Assembly: GCA_023375785.1 (NCBI GenBank) | Contig: SZWC01000550.1 | Location: forward strand, 64,571 to 128,570 | Origin: Penium margaritaceum | Taxonomy: Eukaryota > Streptophyta > Zygnematophyceae > Desmidiales > Peniaceae | Direction: 5' to 3' | Length of the DNA stretch: 64,000 nt | In this document: one piece after another, positions 23,701-39,237 of the stretch | Numbering within the stretch: the first letter of the stretch is position 1 | Layout: each line of letters starts with the position of its first letter | Program-made: the position numbers and the translations under genes | The notes under the pieces: generated by a model | Told to the model about the DNA's origin: nothing | Databases searched by the model: none | The model's input: only the letters and a program-made list of their open reading frames with translations

Positions 23701-26700
23701 GCGTGGCTACCATGCATAATGACCGACCAAAGTAGGAATATGTACTACATTTGACCAAAGAATACCTCTGTGTGTGGTCAGCGTTGACAACTCATAATAG
23801 GAGTCACAAATGGTCAGAGGGGGAGACAATGGTTTGGGAACACCAGGTATCAAATAGCAAGCACAATGACCTTCAATAAGTTGTGGCACAGTGTGGATAC
23901 CATGCACGATGACCAACCAAAGTAGGCATATAACACTGACCATGACCAAATAATGTCACTAGGTGTGGTAAACTCTGACAACTCATAACTCGAGTCACAA
24001 ATGGTCATGGTGGAAGATAATGGTTTGTGAATACTAGTTATCGAATAGCAAGTACAAATACCCTCGATATGTAGTGGCACAGCGTGGCTACCATGCACAG
24101 TGACCAACCAAAGTATGCATATGTCACTGACCATGACCAACGAATTTCACTTCGTGTGGTCAGCGTGGACAACTCACAACAAGAGTCAGTGATAGTCAGA
24201 GGGGGGTAATAATGGTATGGGAACACTAGCTATCAACTAGAAACCACAAAGACCTTCAGCACGTAGTGACACGGCGTGGTAACCACATAGAGTGACAAAC
24301 CAAACTAGGCATACGTAACGTACCATGACCAAATAGATTTCACAGTACGTGGTCAACGTTGAAAACTCAGAACACGAGTCACAAATGGTTAGTTGGGGAA
24401 ACCATGGGTTGGGAACACTCGTTATCAACTAGCAAGTAGAAAGTTCTTCAACAAGTAGTGGCACGGTGTGGCTAGCGTGCACAGTGACCAACCAGAGGAT
24501 GCACACGTCACTCACTATGACCAAAGAAGTCCACTATGTATGGTCAACATTGACAACTCATAACACCATTCACAAATGGTCAGAGGGATAGACAATGGTT
24601 TGGGAACTCTATGTATCGACTACAAAGGACAAAGGACTTCAATGCGTAGTGGCACGGTGTGGCTACTATGCACACCAAACAACCAAACTAGGCATACGTC
24701 ACCGACCATGATGAAAGAATTTCAATATGGGTGGTCAACATTCACCAACCATAACACGAGTCCCAAACGGTCAGAGGGGGAAACAATGGTATGTGAATAT
24801 CAGTTCGCAACTAGCAAGTACATTGACCTTCAATCGGTATAAGCACGGTGTGGCTACCATGCACAATGACCGACCAAAGTAGGCATATGTACTACCTTTG
24901 ACCAGAGAAATCCACTGTGTGTGGTCAGCGTCGACAACTCATACTAGGATTCACAGACGGTGAGAGTGGGAGACAATGGTTTGGGAACACCGGGTATCAA
25001 CTAGCAAGCACAATGACCTTCAATAAGTTATGGCACGGTGTGTATACCATGCACGATGACCAACCAAAGTAGGCATATGTCACTGACCATGACCAAATAA
25101 TGTCACTAAGTGTGGTAAACTCTGACAACTCATAACACGAGTAAAAAATGGTCAGGGTGGAAGATAATGGTTTGTGAATACTAGTTATTGACTAGCAAGT
25201 ACAAATACCTTCAATATGTAGTGGCACAGCGTGGCTACCATGCACAGTGACGAACCAAAGTATGCATATGTCACTGACCATGACCAACGAATTTCACTTC
25301 ATGTGGTCAGCATTGACAAGTCACAACACGAGTCACTGATAGTCAGAGGGGGGTAACAATGGTTTGGGAACACTAGCTATCAACTAGAAAGCACAAAGAC
25401 CTTCAATACACAGTGAAATGGCGTGGTAACCACGTACAGTTACAAACCAAAGTAGGCATATGTCACTAACCATGACCAACGAATTTCACGGTGTGTGGTC
25501 AACGTTGAAAACTCATCACACGAGTCACAAATGGTCAGAGGGGGAAACAATGGGCTGGGAACACTAGTTATGAACTAGCAAGTATGAAGAACTTCAACAA
25601 GTAGTGGCACGGTGTGGCTAGCGTGAACATTGACCAACCAAAGGATGAATACGTCACTGACTATGACGCAAGAAGTCCACTATGTGTGGTCAACATTGAC
25701 AACTCATAACACGACTCACGAATGGTCAGATGTAGAGAAAATGGGTTGGGAACCCTCTGCATGGACTAGAAAGGACGAATAACTTCAATACATAGTGGCA
25801 CGGTGTGGCTACTATGCGCACAAAACAACCAAACTAGGCATATGTCACTGACCATGACCAAGGAATTTCAATATGGGTGGTCAACGTTCACCAACCATAA
25901 CACGAGTCACAAACGGTCAGAGGGGGAAAAAATGGTCCGGGAATATCAGTTATCAACTAGCAAGTACAACGACCTTCAATTAGTAGTAGCACGGTGTGGC
26001 TACCATGCACAATGCCCGACCAGAGTAGGCATATGTACGGCCTTTGACGAAAGAAATCCGATTTATATGGTCAGCGCTAACAACTCATAATACGAGTCAC
26101 AAATCGTCAGAGGGGAAAACAATTGTTTGGGAACACCAGGTATCAACTAACAAGCACAATGACCTTCAGTACGTTGTGCCACGGTGTGGAGACCATGCAC
26201 GATGACCAACCATATGTCACTGACCATGACCAAAGAATGTCACCATGTGTGGTAAACTTTGACAACTCACTACACGAGTCACAAATGGTCAGAGTGGAAG
26301 ATAATGGTTCCTAAATACTAGTTATCGGCTAGCAAGTACAAATACATTCAATATGCAGTGGCACGGTGTGGTGCAATGCACAGTGACCAGCCAAAGTATG
26401 CATATGTCACTGACCATGACCAAAGATTTTCACTTCATGTGGTCAATGTTGACACCTGACAACACGGGTCACAGATATTCAAAGGGGGTAACAATGGTTT
26501 GGGAATAGTAGCTATCAACTAGAAAGCACAAAGACCTTCGATACATACTGACACGGTGTGGTAACCACGTATACTGACAAACCAAAGTAGGCAGATGTCA
26601 CAAACCATGACCAAAAGAATTTCACAGTGTGTGGTCAACGTTGAAAACGCATAACACGAGTCACAAATGGTCAGAGGGGGAAACAATGGGTTGGGGACAC

Positions 26701-29700
26701 TAGTTATCAGCTAGCAGGTACAAAGACCTTCAACAAGCAGTTGCACGGTGTGGCTAGCGTGCACAGTGACCAACCAAAGGATGCATACGTCACTGACTAT
26801 GAACGAAGAAGTCCACTATGTGTGGTCAACATTGAGAGCTCATAACACGAGTAACAAATGGTCAGAGGGAGAGACAATGGTTTGGGAATCCTACGTATCG
26901 ACTAGAAAGGACAAAGAACTTCAATACGTAGTGGCACGGTGTGGCTACTATGCACACCAAACAACCAAACTAGGCATGTGTCACTGACCACGAGCAGTAA
27001 AATTCAATATGGGTGGTCAACGTTGACTAACCATAACACGTGTCACAAAACGGTCTGAGGGGGAAACAATGGTCTGGGAATATCAGCTCTCAGCCAGCAA
27101 GTACAGTGTGGCTACCATGCACAATGACCGACCAAAGTAGGCATATGTACTGCCTTTGACCAAATAAATCCAGAGTGTGTGGTCAGCGTTGACAACTCAT
27201 AACAGGAGTCACAAATGGTCAGAGGGGGAGACAATTGTTTGGGAACACCAGGAATCAACTAGCAAGCACGAGGACCTTCAATACGTTGTGGCACGGTGTG
27301 GATACCATGCACGATGACCAGCCAAAGTATGCATATGTCACTGACCATGACCAAATAATGTCACTGAGCGTGGTAAACTTTGACAACTCATAACACGAGT
27401 CACAAATGGTCAGGGTGGAAGAGAATGGTTTGTGAATACTAGTTATCCACAAGAAAGTACAAATACCTTAAATATGTAGTGGCATAGCATGGCTACCATG
27501 CACAGTGACCAACCAAAGTATGCATATGTCACTTGCCATGACCAACGAATTTCACTTCATGTGGTCAGCGCTGACAACTCACAACACGAGTCACAGATAG
27601 TCAAAGGGGGATAAAAATGGTTTGGGAACACTAGCTATTAACTAGAAAGCACAAATACCTTTAATATGTAGTGACACGTCGTGGTAACCATGTACAGTGA
27701 CAAACCAAAGTAGGCATATGTCACTAATCATGACCAAACCAATTTCACAGTGTGTGGTCAATATTGAAAACTCTTAACACGAGTCAGAAATGGTTAGAGG
27801 GAGAAACATTGGGTTGGGAACACTAGTTATCAACTAGCAAGTATGAAGAACTTCAACAAGTAGTGGCACGGTTTGGTTAGCGTGCACAGTGACCAACCAA
27901 AGGATGAATACGTCACTGACTATGACCGAAGAAATCCAGTATGCGTGGTCAACATTGACAACTCATAACACGAGTCACAAATGGTCTGAGGGAGACAATG
28001 GTTTGGGAACCCTATGCATGGACTAGAAAGGACAAATGACTTCAATACGCAGTGGCACGGTTTGGCTACTATGCACACCAAACAAACAAACTAGGCATAC
28101 GTCACTGACCATGAACAAAGAATTTCAATATGGGTGGTCAACGTTCACCAACCATAACACGAGTCACAAACGGGCAGAGGGAGAAACAATGGTCCGGGAA
28201 TATCAGTTCTCAACTAGCAAGTACAACGCCCTTGAATCAGTAGTAGTACGGTGTGGCTACCGTGCACAATGACCGACCAAAGTACGCACATATACTGCCT
28301 TTGACCAAAGAAATCCGCCGTGTGTGGTCAACGTTGACAACTCATAATACGAGTCACAAATAGTCAGAGGGAGACACAATTGTTTGGGAACACCAGGTAT
28401 CAACTAGCAAGCACAATTACCTTCAATACGTTGTGGCACGGTGTGGATACCATGCACGATGACCAACCAAGGTATGCATATGTCACTGACCATGACCAAA
28501 GAATGTCACCATGTGTGGTAACTTTTGACAGCTCATAACACGAGTCACAAATGGTGAGAGTGGAAGATAATGGTATCAAAATACTAGTTCTTGACTAGCA
28601 AGTACAAATACCTTCAATATGTAGTGGCACAGTGTGGCTACCATGCACAGTGACCAACCAAAGTATGCATATGTCACTGACCATGACCAAAGAAATTCAC
28701 TTCATGTGGTCAATGTTGACAACTCACAACACGAGTCACAGATATCCAGAGGGGGCTAACAATGGGTTGGGAACACTAGCTGCCAACAAGAAAGCACAAA
28801 GACATTCGATATGTAATGACACAGTGTGGTAACCATGTACAGTGACAAACCAAAGTAGGCATATGTCACAAACCATGACCAAACGGATTTCACAGTGTGT
28901 GGTCAACGTTGAAAACTCATAACACGAGTCACAAATGGTCAGTGGGGGAAACCATGGGTTGGGGACACTAGATATCAACTAGCAAGTAGAAAGATTTTCA
29001 ACAAGTAGTGGCACGGTGTGGCTAGCATGCACAGTGACCAACCAGAGGATGCAAACGTCACTCATTATGACCGAAGAAGTCCACTATGTATGGTCAACAT
29101 TGACAACTCATAAAACGAGTCACAAATGGTCAGAGGGAGAGACAATGGTTTGGGAACCCTATGTATCGACTAGACAGGACAAAGAACTTCAATGCGTAGT
29201 GGCACGGTGTGGCTACTGTGCACACCAAATAACCAAACTAGGCATATGTCACTGAACATGATGAAAGAATTTCAATATAGGTCGTCAAATTTCACCAACC
29301 ATAACACGAGTCACAAACGGTCAGAGGGGGAAACAATGGTATATGAATATCAGTTCTCAACTAGCAAGTACAGCGACTTTCAATCAGTATAAGCACGGTG
29401 CGGCTACCATGCACAATGACCGACCAAAGTAGGAATATGTACTACCTTTGACAAACGAAATCCGCTGTGTGTGTTCAGCGTTGACAACTCATAATAGGAG
29501 TAACAAATGGTCATTGGGGTAGACAATGGGTTGTGAACACCAGGTATCAACTAGCAAGCACAAGGACCTTCAATACATTGTGGCACGGTGTGGATACCAT
29601 GCACGATGACCAACCAAAGTAGGCATTTGTCACTGACCATGACCAAATAATGTCACTAAGTGTGGTAAACTCAGACAACTCATAACACGAGTCACAAATG

Positions 29701-30437
29701 GCCAGGGTGAAATATAATGGTTTTTGATTACTAGTTATCGACTAGAAAGTACAAGTACCTTCAATATGTACTGACACAGCGTGGCTACCACGCACAGTAA
29801 CCAACGAAAGTATGCATATGTCACTTACCATGACCAACAAATTTCACTTCATGTGGTCAGCGTCGACAACTCACAACACGAGTCACTGATAGTCAGAGGG
29901 GGGTAACAATGGTTTGGGAACACTAGCTATCAACTATAAAGCACAAAGACCTCCAATACGTAGTGACACGGCGTGGTAACCACGTACAGTGACAAACCAA
30001 ACTAGGCATATGTCACTAACCATGACCAAAGAATTTCAATATGGGTTGTCAACGTTCACAGCCCATAACATGAGTCACAAATGGTCACAGGGGGAAAACA
30101 TGGTTTCAAAACACTATGTATCTTCTAGAAAGTACAAAGATCTTTCGTATATACTGGCATTGTGTGGCTACCGTGCACCATCACCTATCCAAGTAGGCAT
30201 ACATCACTGCTCATGACCAACGAAGTGTTTTGTGTGTGGTCAACTTTCACATCTCATATTACAAGTCAAAAGTGGGCAGAGGGAGAAACAATGGTTTGGG
30301 AATACTCGGTATCAACTAGCAAGTACAAAGTCCTTCGATAAGTGGTGGCACGGTGTGGCTACCATACACAATGACCAACCAAAGTATGCTTGTGTCACTG
30401 TATATCATAAAAAGTGTTTCACTGTGTGTAGTCAACT

Positions 30438-30942
30438 TTCCTTCTTACGGCTGGTCAATCAGAGCAATGGTTGAAAGGTTATTCAAGCTCAAAGTTGCAC
30501 TATTTGACATTCCGTCTGCATCAAATGTTTATGATTAAACTAACTTTGTTATCATTCATACTTTTGAAAACTACCCTATAATCTTACACCCCCTTGTTTT
30601 ATGCCCTTTACCCATAGCAACCCTTGTAATGTCACTTGGATATCATACGAACACCATGTGATATGGCTTAGTGCTTATAGAGTTAGATTATGGAGCGGTA
30701 GGTCCTGGCTTTGAATCCTCGAACGTGCAATATAGAATAGGCTCGCGACCTGGGGGGGGTGGGGCGGCCGTGTTGTGATACCTCAACACTACCTTAGAGC
30801 CTAAGCTGTGGGGGGGTAGGGGGGTGTCATAATGCGGTCGCAAATCTGTCCTCCAGGTCGTCAACAGAACAACCCTCTAGGGGGGTTGGAGGGAGTATTC
30901 CAGTGAAGGCACCTACGCGTATCAAATCAACAAAAACCGACC
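30438..30942 (+). mobile_element. SINE-like insert, copy 2
   Basis: This copy is nearly identical to copy 1 across its length and sits at the same point of the same monomer context. The G run after ACCTGG is shorter, and one arm of the 8-bp inverted repeat has a change (AGAGCCTA). Its A box lies 1262 bp after the GGTGCGGCTACC monomer at 29402. Confidence 0.65.
30664..30718 (+). promoter_or_regulatory. RNA polymerase III A and B boxes (SINE copy 2)
   Basis: The A box TGGCTTAGTGCT is intact. The B box reads GCTTTGAATCC and has lost a second consensus base, so its promoter may be weaker than in copies 1, 3 and 4. The 44-base spacing is kept. Confidence 0.62.
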
Positions 30943-33666
30943 TGGTGTCAAAGGGAGAAACCTTTTGCTATTAATTGACTAGCAAGTACAAATACATTCA
31001 ATATGCAGTGGCACAGTGTGGTACAATGCACAGTGACCAACCAAAGTATGCATATGTCACTGACCATGACCAAAGAATTTCACTTCATGTGGTCAATGTT
31101 GACAACCCACAACACGAGTCACAGATATTCAAAGAGGTAACAATGGTTTGGGAATACTAGCTATCAACTAGAAAGCACAGAGACCTTCGATACGTAGTGA
31201 CACGGCGTGGTAACCACGTATAGTGACAAACCAAAGTAGGCATATGTCACTGACCATGACCAAAAGAATTTCACAGTGTGTGGTCAACGTTGAAAACGCA
31301 TAACACGAGTCACAAATGGTCAGAGTGGGAAACAATGGGTTGGGAACACTAGTTATCAGCTAGCAGGTACAAAGACCTTCAACAAGCAGTGGCACGGTGT
31401 GGCTAGCGTGCACAGTGACCAACCAAAGGATGCATACGTCACAGACTATGACCGAAGAAGTCCACTATGTGTGGTCAACATTGACAACTCATAACACGAG
31501 TCACAAATGGTCTGAGGGAGAGACAATGGTTTAAGAACCCTATGTATCGACTAGAAAGGACAAAGAACTTCAATACGTAGTGGCACGGTGTGGCTACTAT
31601 GCACACCAAACAACCATACTAGGCATATGTCACTGACCATGACCAGAAAATGTCAATATGGGTGGTCAACGTTGACCAACCATAACACGTGTCACAAACG
31701 GTCAGAGGGGGAAACAATGGTATGGGAATATCAGTTCTCAACTAGCAAGTACAGTGACCTTCAATCAGTATAAGCACAGTGTGGCTACCATGCACAATGA
31801 CCGCCCAACGTAGGCATATGTACTGCCTTTGACCAAATAAATCCGATGTGTGTGTTCAGCGTTGAAAACTCATAATAGGATTCACAAATGGTCAGAGGGG
31901 GAGACAATGGTTTGGGAACACCAGGTATCAACTAGCAAGCACAAGGACCTTCAATACGTTGTGGCATGGTGTGGATACCATGCACGATGACCAGCCAAAG
32001 TATGCACATGTCACTGACCATGACCAAATAATGTCACTGAGTGTGGCAAACTTTGACAACTCGTAACACGAGTCACAGATGGTCAGGGTGGGAGATAATG
32101 GTTTGTGAATACTAGTTATCCACTAGGAAGTACAAATACCTCCAATATGTAGTGGCACAGCGTGGCTACCATGCACAGTGACCAACCAAAGTATGCATAT
32201 GTCACTGGCCATGACCAACGAATTTCACTTTATGTGGTCAGCTTTGACAACTCACAACATGAGTCAAAGATAGTCAAATGGGGGTAGAAATGGTTTGGGA
32301 ATACTAGCTATTAACTAGAAAGCACAAATACCTTTAATATGTAGTGACCCGGTGTGGTTACCATGTACAGTGACAAACCAATGAAGGCATATGTCACTAA
32401 CCATGACCAAACGAATTTCACAGTGTGTGGTCAATATTGAAAACTCTTAACACGAGTCACAAATGGTCAGAGGGGGAAATAATGGGTTAGGAACACTAGT
32501 TATCAACTAGGAAGTATGAAGAACTTCAACAAGTAGCGGCACGGTTTGGCTAGCATGCACAGTGACCAACCAGAGGATGAATACGTCACTGACTATGACC
32601 GAAGAAATCCAGTATGCGTGGTCAATATTGACAACTCATAACACGACTCACAAATGGTCAGAGGGAGATACAATGGCTTGAGAACCCTATGCATGGACTA
32701 GAAAGGACAAATAACTTCAATACCTAGTGGCACAGTGTGACTACTATGCACACCAAACAAACAAACTAGGCGTATGTCACTGACCATGACCAAAGAATTT
32801 CAATATGGGTGGTCAACGTTCACCAACCATAACATGAGTCATAACGGTCAGAGGGGGAAACAATGGTCCGGGAATATCAGTTCTCAACTAGCAAGTACAA
32901 CGCCCTTCAATCAGTAGTAGCACGGCGTGGCTACCATGCACAATGACCGACCAAAGTAGGCATATGTACTGCCTTTGACCAAAGAAATCCGCCGTGTGTG
33001 GCCAACGTTGACAGCTCATAATACGAGTCACAAATAGTCAGAGGGGGACACAATTGTTTGGGAACACCAGGTATCAACTAGCAAGCACAATGACCTTCAA
33101 TACGTTGTTGCACGTTGTGGATACCATGCACGATGACCAACCAAGGTATGCATATGTCACTGACCATGACCAAGGAATGTCACCATGTGTGGAAACGTTT
33201 GACAGCTCATAACACGAGTCACAAATGGTGAGAGTGGAAGTTAATGGTTTCAAAATATTAGTTATCAACTAGCAAGTACAAATACCTTCAATATGTAGTG
33301 GCATAGTGTGGCTACAATGCACAGTGACCAACCAAAGTATGCATATGTCACTGACCATGACCAAAGAAATTCACTTCATGTTGTCAATGTTGACAACTCA
33401 CAACACGAGTCACAGATATTCAGAGGGGGCCAACAATGGTTTGGGAACACTAGCTGTCAAAAAGAAAGCACAAATACCTTCGATACGTAATGACACGGCG
33501 TTGTAACCATGTACATTGACAAACCAAAGTAGGCATATGTCACAAACCAGGACCAAACGGATTTCACAGTGTGTGGTCAACGTTGAAAACTCATAACACG
33601 AGTCACAAATGGTCAGTGGGGGAAACCATGGGTTGGGAACACTAGTTATCAACTAGCAAGTAGAAA

Positions 33667-33667
33667 N
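33667..33667. other. Single-N assembly join with duplicated flank
   Basis: The bases from 33668 (TCAGAGGGGGCTAACAATGG) repeat those from about 33420 for roughly 245 bp. The spacing of first-type monomers across this point is 1395 bp rather than 1147, an excess of 248 bp that equals the duplication. Confidence 0.88.
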
Positions 33668-36600
33668 TCAGAGGGGGCTAACAATGGTTTGGGAACACTA
33701 GCTGTCAACAAGAAAGCACAAATACCTTCGATACGTAATGACACGGCGTGGTAACCATGTACAGTGACAAACCAAAGTAGGCATATGTCACAAACCAGGA
33801 CCAAACGGATTTCACAGTGTGTGGTCAACGTTGAAAACTCATAACACGAGTCACAAATGGTCAGTGGGGGAAACCATGGGTTGGGAACACTAGTTATCAA
33901 CTAGCAAGTAGAAAGATTGTCAATAAGTAGTGGCACGGTGTGGCTAGCGTGCACAGCGACAAACCAAAGGATGCACACGTCACTGAATATGACCAAAGAA
34001 GTCCACTAAGTATGGTCAACATTGACAACTCATAACACGAGACACAAATTGTCAGAGGGAGAGACAATGGTTTGGGAACCCTATGTATTGACTAGAAAGG
34101 ACAAAGAACTTCAATGCGTAGTGGCACGGTGTGGCTATTATGCACACCAAAAAACCAAACTAGGCATATGTCACCGACCATGATAAAAGAATTTCAATAT
34201 GGGTGGTCAACATTCACCAACCATAACACGAGTCACAAGCGGTCAGAGGGGGAAACAATGGTCTGTGAATGTCAGTTCTCAACAAGCAAGTACAGTGACC
34301 TTCAATCAGTATAAGCACGACGTGGCTACCATGCACACTGACCGACCAAAGTAGGAATATGTACCACATTTGACTAAAGAAATCCGCTGTGTGTGGTCAG
34401 CGTCGACAACTCATAATAGGATTCACAGATGGTGAGAGGGGGAGACAATGGTTTGGGAACACCGGGTATCAACTAGCAAGCACAATGACCTTCAATAAGT
34501 TGTGGCACGGTGTGTATACCATGCACGATGACCAACCAAAGTAGGCATATGTCACTGACCATGACCAAATAATGTCACTTAGTGTGGTAAACTCAGCCAA
34601 CTCATAACACGAGTCACAAATGGTCAGGGTGGAAGATAATGGGTTGTGAATACTAGTTATTGACTAGCAAGTAAAAATACCTTCAATATGTAGTGGCATA
34701 GCGTGGCTACCATGCACAGTGACAAACCAAAGTATGCATATGTCACTGACCATGACCAACGAATTTCACTTCATGTGGTCAGCATTGACAAGTCACAACA
34801 CGAGTCACTGATAGTCAGAGGGGGGTAACAATGGTTTAGGAACACTAGCTATCAACTAGAAAGCACAAAGACCTTCAATACACAGTGAAATGGTGTGGTA
34901 ACCACGTACAGTGACAAACCAAAGTAGGCATATGTCACGAACCATGACCAACGAATTTCACGGCGTGTGGTCAACGTTGAAAACTCATCACACGAGTCAC
35001 AAATGGTCAGAGGGGGAAAAAATTGGCTGGGAACACTAGTTATGATCTAGCAAGTATGAAGAACTTCAACAAGTAGTGGCACGGTGTGGCTAGCGTGCAC
35101 AGTGACCAACCAAAGGATGAATACGTCACTGACTATGACGGACGAAGTCCACTATGTGTGGTCCACATTGACAACTCATAACACGCCTCACGAATGGTCA
35201 GAGGTGGAGAAAATGGGTTGGGAACCCTATGCATGGACTAGAAAGGACGAATAACTTAAAAACGTAGTGGCACGGTGTGGCTACTATGCACACAAAACAA
35301 CCAAACTAGGCATATGTCACTGACCATGACCAGGGAATTTCAATATGGGTGGTCAACGTTCACCAACCAAAACACGAGTCACAAACGGTCAGAGGGGGAA
35401 ACAATGGTCCGGGAATATCAGTTCTCAACTGGAAAGTACAACGACCTTCAATCAGTAGTAGCACAGTGTGGCTACCATGCACAATGCCCGACCAGAGTAG
35501 GCATATGTACGGCCTTTGACCAAAGAAATCCGATGTATATGGTCAGCGTTGACAACTCATAATACAAGTCACAAATCGTCAGAGGGGGAAACAATTGTTT
35601 GGGAAAACCAGGTATCAACTAACAAGCCCAATGACCTTCAGTACGTTGTGGCACGATGCAGAGACCATGCACGATGACCAACCATATGTCACTGACCTTG
35701 ACCAAAGAATGTCACCATGTGTGGTAAACTTTGACAACTCATAACACGAGTCACAAATGGTGAGAATGGAAGATAATGGTATCAAAATACTAGTTCTTGA
35801 CTAGCAAGTAAAAATACCTTCAATATGTAGTGGCACAGTGTGGCTACAATGCACAGTGACCAACCAAAGTATGCATATGTCACTGACCATGACCAAAGAA
35901 ATTCACTTCATGTGGTCAATGTTGACAACTCACAACACGAGTCATGGATATTCTGAGGGGGCTAACAATGGGTTGGGAACACTAGCTGCCAACAAGAAAT
36001 CACAAAGACCTTCGATATGTAATGACACGGCGTGGTAACCATGTACAGTGACAAACCAAAGTAGGCATATGTCACAAACCATGACCAAACGGATTTCACA
36101 GTGTGTGGTCAACGTTGAAAACTCATAACACGAGTCACAAATGGTCAGTGGGGGAAACGATGGGTTGGGGACACTAGATATCAACTAGCAATTAGAAAGA
36201 TTTTCAACAAGTAGTGGCACGGTGTAGCTAGCGTGCACAGTGACCAACCAGAGGATGCACACGTCACTCATTATGACCGAAGAAGTCCACTATGTATGGT
36301 CAACATTGACAACTCATAAAACGAGTCAAAAATGGTCAGAGGGAGAGACAATGGTTTGGGAACCCTATGTATCGACTAGAAAGGACAAAGAACTTCAATG
36401 CGTAGTGGCACGGTGTGGCTACTATGCACACCAAAGAACCAAACTAGGCATATGTCACCGAACATGATGAAAGAATTTCAATATGGGTGGTCAACATTCA
36501 CTAACCATAACACGAGTCACAAACGGTCAGAGGGGGAAACAATGGTCTGTGAATATCAGTTCTCAACTAGCAAGTACGGCGACCTTCAATCAGTATAAGC

Positions 36601-37643
36601 ACGGTGCGGCTACCATGCACAATGACCGACCAAAGTAGGAATATGTACTACCTTTGACAAAAGAAATCTGCTGTGTGTGTTCAGCGTTGACAACTCATAA
36701 TAGGATTAAAAAATGGTCAGAGGGGGAGACAATGGTTTGGGAACACCAGGTATCAACTAGCACTCAAAAGGACCTTCAATAAGTTGTGGCACGGTGTGGA
36801 TACCATTCACGATGACCAACCAAAGCAGGCATATGTCACTGACCATGACCAAATAATGTCACTAAGTGTGGTAAACTCTGACAACTCATAACACGAGTCA
36901 CAAATGGCCAGGGCGAAAGATAATGGTTTGTGATTACTAGTCATCGAATAGCAAGTACAAATACCTTCAATATGTAGTGGCACAGCGTGGCTACCACGCA
37001 CAGTGACCAACCAAAGTATGCATATGTCACTGACCATGACCAACAAATTTCACTTCATGTGGTCAGCGTTGAAAACTCACAACATGAGTCACTGGTAGTC
37101 AGAGAGGGGTAACAATGGTTTGGGAACAATAGCTATCAACTAGAAAGCACAAAGACCTCCAATACGTAGTGACACGGCGTGGTAACCACGTACAGTGTCA
37201 AACCAAACTAGGCATATGTCACTAACCATGGCCAAAGAATTTCAATATGGGTTGTCAACGTTCACAACCCATAACATGAGTCACAAATCGTCACAGGGGG
37301 AAAACATGGCTTCAAAACACTATGTATCTTCTAGCAAGTACAAAGATCTTTTGTATGTACTGGCACAGTGTGGCTACCGTGCACAATGACCTATCCAAGT
37401 ATGCATACATCACTGCTCATGAACAAAGAAGTTTGTTGTGTGTGGTCAACGTTCACATCTCATATTACAAGTCAAAAGTGGGCAGAGGGAGAAACAATGG
37501 TTTGGGAATACTCGATATTGACTAGCAAGTACAAAGTCCTTCAATAAGTGGTGGCACGGAGTGGCTACCATGCACAATGACCAACCAAAGTATGCTTGTG
37601 TCACTGAATATCATAAAAAGAGTTTCACTGTGTGTAATCAACT

Positions 37644-38154
37644 TTCCTTCTTACGGCTGGTCAATCGGAGCAATGGTTGAGAGGTTATTCTAGCTCGAAG
37701 TTGCACTATTTCACATTCCGTCTGCGTCAAAGTTTTATGATTAAACTAACTTTGTTATCATTCATACTTTTGAAAACTATCCTCTAATCTTATACCCCCT
37801 TGTTGCATGCCCTTTACCCATAGGAACCCTTATAATGTCACTTGGATATCATATGAACACCATGTGATTTGGCTTAGTACTTATAGAGTTAGATTCTGGA
37901 GTGGTAGGTCCTGGGTTTGAATCCTCCTACGCGCAATATAGAATAGGCTCACGACCTGGGGGGGTGGGGGGGGGGGCGGCCGTGTTGTGATACCTCAACT
38001 CTACCTTCGAGCCTAAGCCGTGGGGGGGTAGGGGGGTGTCATAATGCGGTCACAACTCTGTCCTCCAGGTCGTCCACGGAACATCCCTCTAGGGGGGTGG
38101 GAGGGAGTATTCCAGTGAAGGCACCTACGCGTAACAAATCAACAAAAACCGACC
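37644..38154 (+). mobile_element. SINE-like insert, copy 3
   Basis: Third copy of the ~508-bp insert in the same satellite context, with a longer G run after GACCTGG. One arm of the hairpin is mutated (TAGGCTCA). Its A box lies 1262 bp after the GGTGCGGCTACC monomer at 36608, as for copies 2 and 4. Confidence 0.65.
37870..37924 (+). promoter_or_regulatory. RNA polymerase III A and B boxes (SINE copy 3)
   Basis: The A box reads TGGCTTAGTACT, with one change outside the most conserved bases, and the B box reads GGTTTGAATCC. Spacing is 44 bases. Confidence 0.65.
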
Positions 38155-39237
38155 TGGTGTCAAAGGGAGAAACCTTTTGCTATTAGTTGACTAGCAAGTA
38201 CAAATACATTCAATATGCAGTGGCACAGTGTGGTACAATGCACAGTGACCAACCAATGTATGCATATGTCACTGACCATGACCAAAGAATTTCACTTCAT
38301 GTGGTCAATGTTGACAACTCACAACACGAGTCACAGATATTCAAAGGGGGTAACAATTGTTTGGGAACACTAGCTATCAACTAGAAAGCACAGAGACCTT
38401 CGATACGTAGTGACACGGCGTGGTAACCACGTACAGTGACAAACCAAAGTAGGCATATGTCACTGACCATGACCAAAAGAATTTCACAGTGTGTGGTCAA
38501 CGTTGAAAACGCAAAACACGAGTCACTAATGGTCAGAGGGGGAAACAATGGGCTGGGAACACTAGTTATCAGCTAGCAGGTACAAAGACATTCAACAAGC
38601 AGTGGCACGGTGTGGCTAGCATGCACAGTGACCAACCAAAGGATGCATACGTCACTGACTATGACCGAAGAAGTCCACTATGTGTGGTGAACATTGACAA
38701 CTCATAACACGAGTCACAAATGGTCCGAGTGAGAGACAATGGTTTGGGAATCCTACGTATGGACTAGAAAGGACAAAGAACTTCAATACGTAGTGGCACG
38801 GTGTGGCTACTATGCACATCAAACAACCAAACTAGGCAAGTGTCACTGACCATGACCATAAAATGTCAATATGTGTGGTCAACGTTGGCCAACCATAACA
38901 CGTGTCACAAACGGTCAGAGGGGGGAAACAATGGTCTGGGAACATCAGTTCTCAACTAGCAAGTACAGTGACCTTCAATCAGTATAAGCACAGTGTGGCT
39001 ACCATGCACAATGACCGACCAACGTAGGCATATGTACTGCCTTTGACCAAATAAATCCGCTGTGTGTGTTCAGAGTTTAAAACTCATAATAGGAGTCACA
39101 AATGGTTAGAGGGGAAGACAATGGTTTGGGAACACCAGGTATCAACTAGCAAGTACAAGGACCTTCAATACGTTGTGGCATGGTGTGGATACCATGCACC
39201 ATGACCAGCCAAAGTAGGCATATGTCACAAACCATGA

